From: Verrucomicrobiota bacterium
GTDB taxonomy: Bacteria > Verrucomicrobiota > Verrucomicrobiia > Methylacidiphilales > Verrucolacustridaceae
Direction: 5' to 3'
Assembly: GCA_010025475.1 (NCBI GenBank)
Contig: RGTE01000012.1
Coordinates: 1-18,480 of the forward strand
DNA length: 18,480 nt
The notes beneath the pieces were generated by a model. It searched no databases. It was not told where the DNA came from and was given only the letters and a program-made list of their open reading frames with translations. The position numbers were made by a program, and so were the translations under genes. Position 1 is the first letter of the stretch. Each line of letters begins with the position of its first letter. Positions 6,654-14,475 of this stretch are shown here, piece after piece.

Positions 6654-7937
6654 CTATTTCCCCGTCGCGGTTTCTGAAGATACCGGGATAAGGACCGCAT
6701 CTTCCATTCCGTGGACCAGTTTTTTGTCCACCGGACACAGGGTGGCCAAAGCGCCCTTGAGTTCCACATTGTCTCCGGTCACCAAGTAGTAGGGGCATAG
6801 ACGCAGCCGCCACTTTCCCTCCTCCGCCTCGCCGGTTTGCTCATTCCAGGAGGGATGCGAGATTGTGCCCAGACGGGCGAATCTCTGCAAAAGGTGGGGT
6901 TGGGTCTTCCATTCCCCAAGCGCCTGACGCAGGGCTGGCACCCATTTCTCCTTGGGTTGGTCACTCCCGACGGTCACGCCCCGGGATCCCCACGCCCGCG
7001 GAGAAAATCCGCTCACCTTGATAACCAGATCCCGCGCCCGCTGGCTGAAGTTCTCCAGCTCTTCCCACCGGTGGATTTCCAGTTCCGGCAACACCCCTTC
7101 GGGCGGCAACTGCACCGGTCGCAGCGGCCAAGCCCTCGGCACCAGCGCCCGTAGATCCCGGAAATACCCTTCACCCAGTTCCTTTTTCCACCACTCCTCC
7201 AGAGGTTTCATCCAAAACAGAGCCCACCAGAGTTTTTCCTCCAGATACGCCTTGGGCGGGGCCTCCATGACCTGGTCAAATTTCCAGCTGGATCGAAGGG
7301 CCTCCAAATTCATCCAGTCAAACATTTCAAAAAACCGGTAGATCGGGCCAGGTCCGGACCGGTAGCCCTCCGCCGATTTCACCCGGGCCTTCCCCACCAA
7401 CCAGCGCCACTCCGGAAGATAATCCTCCGCCTCCGTGGAAATCACCACCTCCCCCGATTCCCCCAAAACCTTTCCAGCCAAATCCCGCAACCCTTGGGAA
7501 CCGCCTAAAATCGCGTGCCCGAGTTTGGCGTAATTTTCCTGCATCCACGCGGTCAGCCCCACGCCGCCCGGAACGGAATCGATCTCCGTCAGCGCCCAAC
7601 CCTCCTCGGTCCGCAAAAGATCCGGTCGAAGAACCCGCGGAATCGCCGACTTCATCTTTTCCTCCCTCCCCAAACGAATGACTTCCTCGGGTTTTCCTTG
7701 ATCCAGCCATTCCGCCACCCAGGCAGGAGCCTCCCCTGCCGTGCTGGATTGATAGAGACGGTTGGAAACCCGCAGAAAAGCGCTGATTTTCTTTCCCAGA
7801 TTTTCCAGAAACTTGAGATCCACCGCGTCCAACCGGAGAGGTTGCTCCGACCATCGCCAGCTCTTGCCTTTAAAAAGTCCTTCTTCCGGCAGGGCCGCCT
7901 GCAAATCAGCCACTGACCCCCGCAAAATGGCACTCAC
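6654..7937 (-). CDS. ATP-grasp-like protein of unknown substrate
   Basis: The 427-residue protein resembles the glutathionylspermidine-synthase/circularly permuted ATP-grasp group, ligases that join an acid to an amine. RPDLLRTEEGWALTEIDSVPGG (104-125) looks like the pre-ATP-grasp substrate domain. LVIKVSGFSPRAWGSRGV (304-321) looks like the nucleotide-binding strand and glycine-rich loop, with K307 as a likely phosphate contact. WRLRLCPYYLV (376-386) is a further core strand, and the protein ends without a transmembrane segment. The substrate is unknown. The start is GTG at 7937, whose bases overlap the pdxA stop (GTGA), with a purine-rich AGGGGGAAGGG just before it. It is the last gene of the minus-strand run. 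I am moderately sure of the fold only. Confidence 0.8.
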   Translation of the reverse strand: MSAILRGSVADLQAALPEEGLFKGKSWRWSEQPLRLDAVDLKFLENLGKKISAFLRVSNRLYQSSTAGEAPAWVAEWLDQGKPEEVIRLGREEKMKSAIPRVLRPDLLRTEEGWALTEIDSVPGGVGLTAWMQENYAKLGHAILGGSQGLRDLAGKVLGESGEVVISTEAEDYLPEWRWLVGKARVKSAEGYRSGPGPIYRFFEMFDWMNLEALRSSWKFDQVMEAPPKAYLEEKLWWALFWMKPLEEWWKKELGEGYFRDLRALVPRAWPLRPVQLPPEGVLPELEIHRWEELENFSQRARDLVIKVSGFSPRAWGSRGVTVGSDQPKEKWVPALRQALGEWKTQPHLLQRFARLGTISHPSWNEQTGEAEEGKWRLRLCPYYLVTGDNVELKGALATLCPVDKKLVHGMEDAVLIPVSSETATGK

Positions 7938-8812
7938 CCCTTCCCCCTGGCCAAACGCGCGGCAAGCTTTACCGCCTCGATCATGCTGTCCGGCCTGGCA
8001 ACACCCTTGCCGGCGATGGCAAAGGCCGTTCCGTGATCCGGACTACAGCGCACCACAGGCAACCCCATCGTCACATTCACCGTACGGTCGAAATCCAGCA
8101 ACTTGGCCGGAATCAACCCCTGGTCATGATACAACGCCACCACCCCGTCAAACTCCCCCCGAAGCGAGCGAAGAAATACCGTGTCAGCCGGCTCGGGCCC
8201 AGACACCGGCAAACGGGTTGTCTTTTTTAACTCCTTCACAGCCGGCCACACGATGCGAAGGTCTTCCTTCCCAAACAATCCACCCTCGCCCGCATGAGGA
8301 TTCAACCCGCAAACCGCAATCCTTGGCCGCCGGATCCCCATGGCTTTCAGAAGACGCACAAGATGGGAGCCTGCCCGAACAATTTGTTGGAATTTCAGTT
8401 TTCGAATCGAATCTTTCAGAGAGAGATGGGTGCTGGCCAAGGCCACCCTCAATCTGGGACCCACCATACACATGGTGACCTGACCGTCCCTGACGCCAAA
8501 ACGCCGGGCGTAAAATTCCGTTTGTCCGGGAAAAGGAAACCCTGCCCTTTTTAGCCACTCCTTGGATACCGGCCCGTTCACGACCGCCTGAATCCGCTTT
8601 TTCTTCAGAAGACGGACACTTTCCTCCAAAGCCTGTCGGGCCTGCCGAGCACCTGAGAGACTGGGGTGCCCCAAGCGAACCCCATCACGAGAGCCAATCG
8701 AACAAACACCGATTTTGGATCCGACACGGCGAACCGTTTTGGCAACAACTTCAGGACCAATTCCAGCGGGATCTCCCAGGGTCAGCCCCACCACCGCGCC
8801 ACGGCGTTTCAC
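7934..8812 (-). CDS. pdxA: 4-Hydroxythreonine-4-phosphate dehydrogenase, short form
   Basis: PdxA oxidises 4-phosphohydroxy-L-threonine in the DXP-dependent pyridoxal phosphate pathway. The protein has LTLGDPAGIGPE (10-21), VNGPVSK (78-84), and the three metal-binding histidines H129 (STHLSL), H173 (NPHAGEGG) and H229 (YHDQGL). Their spacing of 44 and 56 closely matches the E. coli enzyme. At 292 residues it is shorter than the usual 320-330, with the missing part between about residues 25 and 60. I place the start at GTG 8812, which overlaps the TGA of the upstream gene, rather than at the ATG at 8857, which would add 15 residues unlike the family. The next gene starts inside its stop codon (GTGA), so the coupling repeats. 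Confidence 0.95.
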   Translation of the reverse strand: MKRRGAVVGLTLGDPAGIGPEVVAKTVRRVGSKIGVCSIGSRDGVRLGHPSLSGARQARQALEESVRLLKKKRIQAVVNGPVSKEWLKRAGFPFPGQTEFYARRFGVRDGQVTMCMVGPRLRVALASTHLSLKDSIRKLKFQQIVRAGSHLVRLLKAMGIRRPRIAVCGLNPHAGEGGLFGKEDLRIVWPAVKELKKTTRLPVSGPEPADTVFLRSLRGEFDGVVALYHDQGLIPAKLLDFDRTVNVTMGLPVVRCSPDHGTAFAIAGKGVARPDSMIEAVKLAARLARGKG

Positions 8813-9810
8813 AGATATCTTTCGATGTAGGCGCCCCGCTTCAGCCGCTCGATCCACTCTTGCTCCACCTTTTCGTTCTCCTTGGCCACCAGGGTGCTTT
8901 CTATCGCCTCGCGGATGCTGGAAAGGGGCGTGACGGTGGCTTTTTTCACTTCCTCCACATTCAAAATATAATACGCACCCTGCCCATCGGCCCCCGCCAG
9001 GGTGATGATCCCGCTCGACTGGCCAGGTCGCAGGTTAAAGGCCACCTCCGCCAGTTCTGATTTCAGGGCCTCCCGCTCTGCCCAGCCGCCGTTGTCCTGG
9101 AAAAGTCCCCCTCCCGCCCGGTTATAATCCGAATACTTCTGGGCGAGCTGGGCAAAATCAATGCCCTGTTCCACCGCCCCCATCACCTCCTTGGCCGTGG
9201 CCTCGGGATTGGGCGAACTGCCGGGGGCGATGTAAATCATCCGTAGCTTGACCCGGTCCGGTTGCAGGAAGTCCCGGACATGCTCTTGGTAATACGCCTC
9301 AATCATGTGGGGGGAGATGGTGATGAAGCGCTTGGCGTTGATCAGCCGCATCTGTTGCACGATGAAGGTTTCCCGCACGTTCTTGCGCCACTCCGCGTAG
9401 GTCAGGCCGCGTTCCTCCAAGGTTTTCACCAGGGCCTGCCGGTCCCCGCCAAACTGGTCCCGGATGCGCTGCCGCTCCTCGCGATCAAAAAAGTAGTCCG
9501 GGAAATTATACCCCTTGCTTTTGTACTCCTGGAGGATCAACCGGGTTTCGATGAGTGAGTCCAACACTGTTTTCCGTCTTTGCCGGACCCGTTGCTTTCT
9601 TTCGTCATCCGTGATTTTTCCCGAAAGCATCTGCTGCTTGAGATCATCCTCCTCCATTTGGGTTTGCCGAAGGACTTCCAACATGGTGATGGCCTCATTG
9701 TTGACCACCGCCGCCACCCCGTTGTTGAGGGTGGCAGGAGCCTGGGCCCGGAGCCCGGCCCAAGGGACAAAAAGGAGGAGGAGCACGGCCTGCCGCAAGT
9801 TGGGTTTCAT
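8809..9810 (-). CDS. Exported SurA/parvulin-type peptidyl-prolyl isomerase
   Basis: Proteins of this type chaperone and isomerise prolines in newly exported, often outer-membrane, proteins. The 333-residue product has a signal peptide (1-24, ending AQA). A SurA-like N-terminal helical domain follows (about 30-182, opening with the typical NGVAAVVNNEAIT), then a single parvulin domain (about 187-290, with IDFAQLAQKYSDYNRAGGG) and a helical tail. E. coli SurA has two parvulin domains, so this is a one-domain relative and could also be called PrsA- or PpiC-like. I prefer the ATG at 9810: it overlaps the mfd stop as ATGA and has GAGGG 9 nt upstream. The ATG at 9819 would touch that box directly. 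The pdxA start overlaps its stop. Confidence 0.9.
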   Translation of the reverse strand: MKPNLRQAVLLLLFVPWAGLRAQAPATLNNGVAAVVNNEAITMLEVLRQTQMEEDDLKQQMLSGKITDDERKQRVRQRRKTVLDSLIETRLILQEYKSKGYNFPDYFFDREERQRIRDQFGGDRQALVKTLEERGLTYAEWRKNVRETFIVQQMRLINAKRFITISPHMIEAYYQEHVRDFLQPDRVKLRMIYIAPGSSPNPEATAKEVMGAVEQGIDFAQLAQKYSDYNRAGGGLFQDNGGWAEREALKSELAEVAFNLRPGQSSGIITLAGADGQGAYYILNVEEVKKATVTPLSSIREAIESTLVAKENEKVEQEWIERLKRGAYIERYL

Positions 9811-12800
9811 CTCAGCCATCCCTCAAGTTGCTGAAGCTTATCGGGGGCGGTATGACCGGTCAAACGGGGTAGCTTGGTGCCCACCATTTCCAACTCCATC
9901 CCCTTCCAGGCACGGATTTTTTCCCCCTCCGTCTCCAAGCGCGTAACCCCGGCCAAACCGGCCGCCACCCTCACCCGATGGTACCCGAGAAGGAGAGCCG
10001 CCTCCACCGGCCAAGGTCCGTAGCGATCCCGCCAAACCCGTCCGACCTCCGCCAGCTCCTCAAACTTCCCCGCTTCCGCCACCTGTCGATAAGCATCAAT
10101 TCTTTCCCTGACCTCGGGCATATACCCGGCGGGCACATAGGCACCCGCCACCCCATCTCCCGCCTCCGCCGCCCGCAACGTCAAAAAATCCAAACGCATC
10201 TGCACCGGAGGGGGCGGCTTCCAGCCACCCTTCCTCATCCGGCTGACCGCCGCCCGCAATAGCCGGCAGTACAACTCGAAACCAATGATGGCCACATGGC
10301 CGCTTTGCTCGGTACCCAGCAAATTGCCGGCTCCCCGGATTTCCAGGTCCCGCATCGCAATCCGATATCCCGCCCCCAATCCGCCGTGCATCTGCAACGC
10401 CTCGACCCGTTCACCCGCCTCCCCCCGGCGCCGTTCCCTGGGCACCAGCAACAGGGCATAAGCACGATTCTGGGCTCGTCCGACCCTCCCCCTCAGTTGG
10501 TACAAGTCGGCCAATCCAAAACGGTCCGCCCGATCGAGAATGATCGTGTTGGCATTGGGAATATCCAGACCGCTCTCAATAATGGTCGTGCACATCAATA
10601 CATCCGCTTTGCCCCGGACGAAACGCCCCATCGCTTCCTCGAGCTCCGCCTCTCCCATTTGACCATGGGCAATCTCCACACGGGCTCCCGGCACCAGATC
10701 CTTCACTTTTTTGGCCAGAACAGGCAAGGCGGCCACCCGGTTGTGCAGGTAATACACCTGTCCACCCCGCTCAACTTCGCGACGGATCCATTCACGGATG
10801 AGTCGCTCATCGTACTCCGCCAACACCGTTTCGATCGGTTGTCGCCCGGCCGGCGGGGTTTCGATCTGGCTCAGATCTCTGGCTCCGAGCATCGCGAGGT
10901 AGAGGGTCCGCGGGATCGGCGTGGCGGAGAGGGTCAACACATGGACGCGGCGAAACCTTTCCTTGTATCTCTCTTTCTGCCTCACCCCGAACCGCTGTTC
11001 CTCGTCGATCACCACCAAGCCCAAATCCTTGAACAGCACGTCCGGCGAGAGCAATCGGTGGGTTCCGACGACAATATCAACCCCGCCCTCCGCCAGGGCC
11101 TTCAACACTTTGTTCTGCTCCCCCACCGTTCGGAAACGGCTTAACTCCTCCACCGTGATCGGCCAGTCCGCAAACCTTTGCCGCAGGTTGCAGGCATGTT
11201 GCTGGGCCAGAACCGTGGTCGGCGCCAAGATGGCCACCTGTTTTCCGGCCATCACCGCCTTGAAGGCGGCCCGGATGGCCACCTCCGTCTTGCCATACCC
11301 GACATCGCCGCAAAGCAATCGATCCATGGGGCGACTCCGTTCCATATCCGCCTTGGTTTCCGCGATTGCCTTCACCTGGTCCACGGTTGGTGGATAAGGA
11401 AACTCTGCTTCGAATTTTCCCTGCCATTCGTGATCCTGAGGAAAAGCAAAACCCGGCAAAGCCTCCCGCTCGGCGGCCGTCCGCAAAAGGGTGGCCGCGA
11501 AATCCTCCACCGCCTTTTCCGCCTTGGCCTTGGCCCTTTCCCAGCGACCACCCCCAAGGGTATCCAGCATCGGCCTCCTCCGCCCCACGCCGACGTAGCG
11601 GGAAACCAGATAAGATTCCTCCACGGGCACGTAAAGGCGTGCCCCGTCGGAATACTTGAGCAGCAGACATTGCCCCTTCCCGCCGGGCTTTTCCCCCAAT
11701 CCCTCATATATGGCGATCCCGTGTTGAAGGTGGACGACGTAGTCCCCCAACTTGATTTCGCCGGGATCAAAGACGGGGCGACGCCACCGGTCCGCCGCCA
11801 GATGGGAGATGCTTTTTCGTGGCAGCCTCCGCGCCTCCGTGCGGCCCACCAGTTCGGCTCCGGTCACCACGACCCATTGTCCCTCCGGCCAGGCAAACCC
11901 CTGGCCGAGACGTGAGACCCTGAAGCCCAATAGGCCGATTTCTTTTGAGTCCAGATCGCACTCCTGCAGCCAGACCTCCAGCCGGTCGACCTCACCTTCG
12001 TTGATCCCGGTTACGGTCACCGACCAACCACGCGACAACCAGGAGCGGATTTCCGCCCCCACTCGACGCCGCCGGGCCTCCGCCAAACCCGCATCCCGAA
12101 TCGGCTCCCCTATAAATCCGTGCCGAACCGGATGGGATTCCAGTTTGGGTTCTTCCTCCCGGTCCAAGGCCGAAAGTCGGCTCCAGCCTTTTCCCAAGTA
12201 ATCGGAAAGTCGGGCTTCCTTTTGAACCCCTTCCGTTGTTCCCAGAAAAAGGGTGGTTTCCCGGATTTCGGCCACTCCGGTTTGTTCATGAAGGTCAATC
12301 TCCCGGACCGATTCCAAACGGTCTCCGCTCCATTCCAACCGCACCGGGACACCGGCTTGTCGGGAAAAGATGTCCACGATACCCCCGCGTCGGGCAATTT
12401 CGCCCCGCTCACTGACGGTACCAACCGTGCGGTACCCGGCTTTGACCAAATCTTCCACCATTTTTAGCGGATCCAACCGATCCCCCACGGCAAACCGCCG
12501 CAAACAACTTTGGATCCACTCCTTCTTGGGAAGTTCCTCCGTCAGCACCGACTCCGTGACCAGCACGATCCTGGGACGATCGGGGCCCAGCAAGGCCGCC
12601 AAGGATCCGATCCACTCCGCCTCCAAATCAGGATCGGGATGGACTTTTTCCGATCCTCGGAATGCTTCCGGAATGACGAGGCAACGCTCTCCCCAAGCCT
12701 CAATCTCTGCGGCAATATCCTCCTGTTGCCGAACATTTTCACAAACCACCAACCATCCCGAGACTTGGCTCCTTCGAGCAAGAAGGACTGCGGCCAGGGC

Positions 12801-12971
12801 CTGAGCCCCTGTGGGCCATCCGGCGAAAGACCAGTCCCCTTCCGTCACCCCGCCGGGCACGAACCGCTCCAAGCCGGCCGTGTCCAGGAGCCCCCTCTCC
12901 CTCCTCGGTTGCCCTGATATCTGCAAAAACCGGGGGTATCCTATCACAGAAATTCCGGAAGGGGCGACCAA
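9807..12971 (-). CDS. mfd: Transcription-repair coupling factor Mfd
   Basis: Mfd displaces RNA polymerase stalled at DNA damage and recruits UvrA. The order of domains is complete. A UvrB-like D1/D2 region (about 45-240) has RRGGIVDIFSRQAG. An RNA-polymerase-interacting domain (about 405-465) has LGDYVVHLQHGIAIYEGL. The translocase has Walker A GDVGYGKT (555-562), DEEQ (656-659), SATPIPRTL (682-690) and QLRGRVGRA (825-833). A C-terminal D7 regulatory domain ends the protein. Its length of 1054 is below E. coli's 1148, mostly in the N-terminal half. No ATG fits the N-terminus: the frame opens at a TAA about 75 nt upstream, and the candidates are TTG 12971 and GTG 12947, neither with a strong ribosome binding site. 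The start is therefore uncertain by a few residues. Confidence 0.96.
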   Translation of the reverse strand: MVAPSGISVIGYPRFLQISGQPRRERGLLDTAGLERFVPGGVTEGDWSFAGWPTGAQALAAVLLARRSQVSGWLVVCENVRQQEDIAAEIEAWGERCLVIPEAFRGSEKVHPDPDLEAEWIGSLAALLGPDRPRIVLVTESVLTEELPKKEWIQSCLRRFAVGDRLDPLKMVEDLVKAGYRTVGTVSERGEIARRGGIVDIFSRQAGVPVRLEWSGDRLESVREIDLHEQTGVAEIRETTLFLGTTEGVQKEARLSDYLGKGWSRLSALDREEEPKLESHPVRHGFIGEPIRDAGLAEARRRRVGAEIRSWLSRGWSVTVTGINEGEVDRLEVWLQECDLDSKEIGLLGFRVSRLGQGFAWPEGQWVVVTGAELVGRTEARRLPRKSISHLAADRWRRPVFDPGEIKLGDYVVHLQHGIAIYEGLGEKPGGKGQCLLLKYSDGARLYVPVEESYLVSRYVGVGRRRPMLDTLGGGRWERAKAKAEKAVEDFAATLLRTAAEREALPGFAFPQDHEWQGKFEAEFPYPPTVDQVKAIAETKADMERSRPMDRLLCGDVGYGKTEVAIRAAFKAVMAGKQVAILAPTTVLAQQHACNLRQRFADWPITVEELSRFRTVGEQNKVLKALAEGGVDIVVGTHRLLSPDVLFKDLGLVVIDEEQRFGVRQKERYKERFRRVHVLTLSATPIPRTLYLAMLGARDLSQIETPPAGRQPIETVLAEYDERLIREWIRREVERGGQVYYLHNRVAALPVLAKKVKDLVPGARVEIAHGQMGEAELEEAMGRFVRGKADVLMCTTIIESGLDIPNANTIILDRADRFGLADLYQLRGRVGRAQNRAYALLLVPRERRRGEAGERVEALQMHGGLGAGYRIAMRDLEIRGAGNLLGTEQSGHVAIIGFELYCRLLRAAVSRMRKGGWKPPPPVQMRLDFLTLRAAEAGDGVAGAYVPAGYMPEVRERIDAYRQVAEAGKFEELAEVGRVWRDRYGPWPVEAALLLGYHRVRVAAGLAGVTRLETEGEKIRAWKGMELEMVGTKLPRLTGHTAPDKLQQLEGWLR

Positions 12972-13069
12972 CTTGACAGGTTGCCGGTCATGGATTTCCA
13001 GAGCTCGGAAAACAATCGGACGAGAAGCCGAACTTCCCTTCCCTATCCGAGATTAAATTTGATCCGGAA

Positions 13070-14065
13070 TTAAACCTTCAAGCCCACCGCTTTTGCCGCC
13101 GCAGCCCTCTCTTCTTCCAACTCCGCCACCGTCGCCGCCAATTTCTTCCTCCCGAAATCGTCCAGTTGCAATCCCTGCACAATTTCCCACTTTCCGCCCC
13201 CGCACGCCTTGATCGGAAAGGAGCACATCAGACCTTTGGGCACACCGTAACTTCCATCCGAACTCACCGCCACACTGGTCCAGTCCCCGTCCTTGGTTCC
13301 CTCATGGAGAGTGCGAACGGTATCCAAGGCCGCATGGGCGGCGCTGGCCGCACTGGACAGGCCTCTCGCCTTCAATACCTCCGCTCCCCGCTGCTGCACG
13401 GACTTCAGGAAGTCACCCTCTAGCCAGGCCCGATCCCGGATGGCCTCGGTGGCGGGCCTCCCGGCAATCCGGGCATGGGTGAAGTCCGGATACATGGTGG
13501 GAGAGTGATTTCCCCACACCGCCAGACGGTCCACTTGCCCCACCGCCACCCCAGCCTTTTCGGCCAGGCGCGCCTTGGCCCGGTTTTCATCCAGACGAGT
13601 CATCGCGAACCAACGATCGGAGGGAAGGCCCGTACCCGACTGCTTGGCGATCCACGCGTTGGTGTTGCAGGGGTTTCCGACCACCAGAACCCGCGCGTTT
13701 TTGGAGGCGACTTCCGAAATCACCCTGCCCTGCTCCACGAATATTTTTCCATTCAGCCCGAGAAGTTCCGCCCGCTCCATCCCCTGTTTCCGGGGAATAC
13801 TGCCGATACAGAAGGTCCAGTCAGCACCATCAAATGCCTTCCTTGGGTCCGAGGTGGCCACGATATCTTCCAGCAGGGGATTGGCGGCATCCCGGATCTC
13901 CATCACCACCCCCTGCAAAGCGGTCTCCGCCGCGGGCACTTCCAATAACTGCAACCGAACCTTCTGGTGAGGTCCAAAGAGTCCTCCCGAGGCAATCCGG
14001 AAGACGATCGCATAACCGATTTGTCCCGCCGCCCCCGTCACCGCCACTCGGATCACGTCATTCAT
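13070..14065 (-). CDS. mdh: Malate dehydrogenase, NAD-type
   Basis: This enzyme interconverts malate and oxaloacetate in the citric acid cycle. The 331-residue protein belongs to the group that includes cytosolic eukaryotic and Thermus malate dehydrogenases. The Rossmann motif is GAAGQIG (11-17). E42 in LLEVP should hold the adenosine ribose and favour NAD over NADP. R92 and R98 in the mobile loop PRKQGMER bind substrate. VGNPCNTNA (129-137), D159 and R162 in LDENR, and H187 in WGNHSPTMYP complete the active site. The ATG overlaps the TGA of the ftsB-like gene (ATGA). There is no clear ribosome binding site, so translation probably depends on the upstream gene. A 98-nt gap to mfd is the longest within the run. 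Confidence 0.97.
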   Translation of the reverse strand: MNDVIRVAVTGAAGQIGYAIVFRIASGGLFGPHQKVRLQLLEVPAAETALQGVVMEIRDAANPLLEDIVATSDPRKAFDGADWTFCIGSIPRKQGMERAELLGLNGKIFVEQGRVISEVASKNARVLVVGNPCNTNAWIAKQSGTGLPSDRWFAMTRLDENRAKARLAEKAGVAVGQVDRLAVWGNHSPTMYPDFTHARIAGRPATEAIRDRAWLEGDFLKSVQQRGAEVLKARGLSSAASAAHAALDTVRTLHEGTKDGDWTSVAVSSDGSYGVPKGLMCSFPIKACGGGKWEIVQGLQLDDFGRKKLAATVAELEEERAAAAKAVGLKV

Positions 14066-14475
14066 GGCTTTTGGCTGGCCTCCTGCGAGCCCACCACCCG
14101 CCTAGCCTCGCCCGGGGCGTTGGAGTTGGTGGCGTAGGGTTGAAACTTGAATATTACCTCTCCCGGCCGGGCCACATTCAGGGTGTCCCGGGACATCCTT
14201 TCCACCGTGAAGGGGTCATCCTTCAACCGCCCGGACTCCTCCTGGAGGTCCGCCAACTCCTGTTTCTTTTTGGTGATCTGGTTTTGCAGGTACTCGGTCT
14301 GCTCCTTGAGTCTTTGACCCCGTTTCCAGGCCGGGTAAAAAAGGGCGAGCACCACAGCGACGGCCAACAACCCAACCAAGGCGTAAACCCACGGCTGAAT
14401 GACGCGCCAAAAGTGGCCTTTGGCAGCCGGCGCCCCGAATCCCCGGGGATCAAACAACCGCGAGTTGTCCGCCAT
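14062..14475 (-). CDS. ftsB: FtsB/DivIC-type septum formation initiator
   Basis: FtsB/DivIC proteins are small bitopic membrane proteins that bridge FtsQ and FtsL in the division machinery. The 137-residue product has a cytoplasmic basic N-terminus, one transmembrane helix (about 28-47, WVYALVGLLAVAVVLALFYP), a coiled coil (about 51-86), then DPFTVERMSRDTLNVARPGE (87-106), which matches the family's conserved segment, and a variable tail. Enolase-ftsB linkage is known in other bacteria and fits here. I choose ATG 14475: AAGG lies 6 nt before it and the family-like part starts soon after. This makes a 26-nt overlap with the end of eno. The longer open frame to 14577 would run much deeper into eno and adds nothing family-like. 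Confidence 0.85.
   Translation of the reverse strand: MADNSRLFDPRGFGAPAAKGHFWRVIQPWVYALVGLLAVAVVLALFYPAWKRGQRLKEQTEYLQNQITKKKQELADLQEESGRLKDDPFTVERMSRDTLNVARPGEVIFKFQPYATNSNAPGEARRVVGSQEASQKP

Noticed and set aside
13020..13045. Hairpin-like GAAG/CTTC element in the mfd leader.
   Set aside because: The stem is only four to six pairs including a wobble, with no T-run and no link to a likely start codon.
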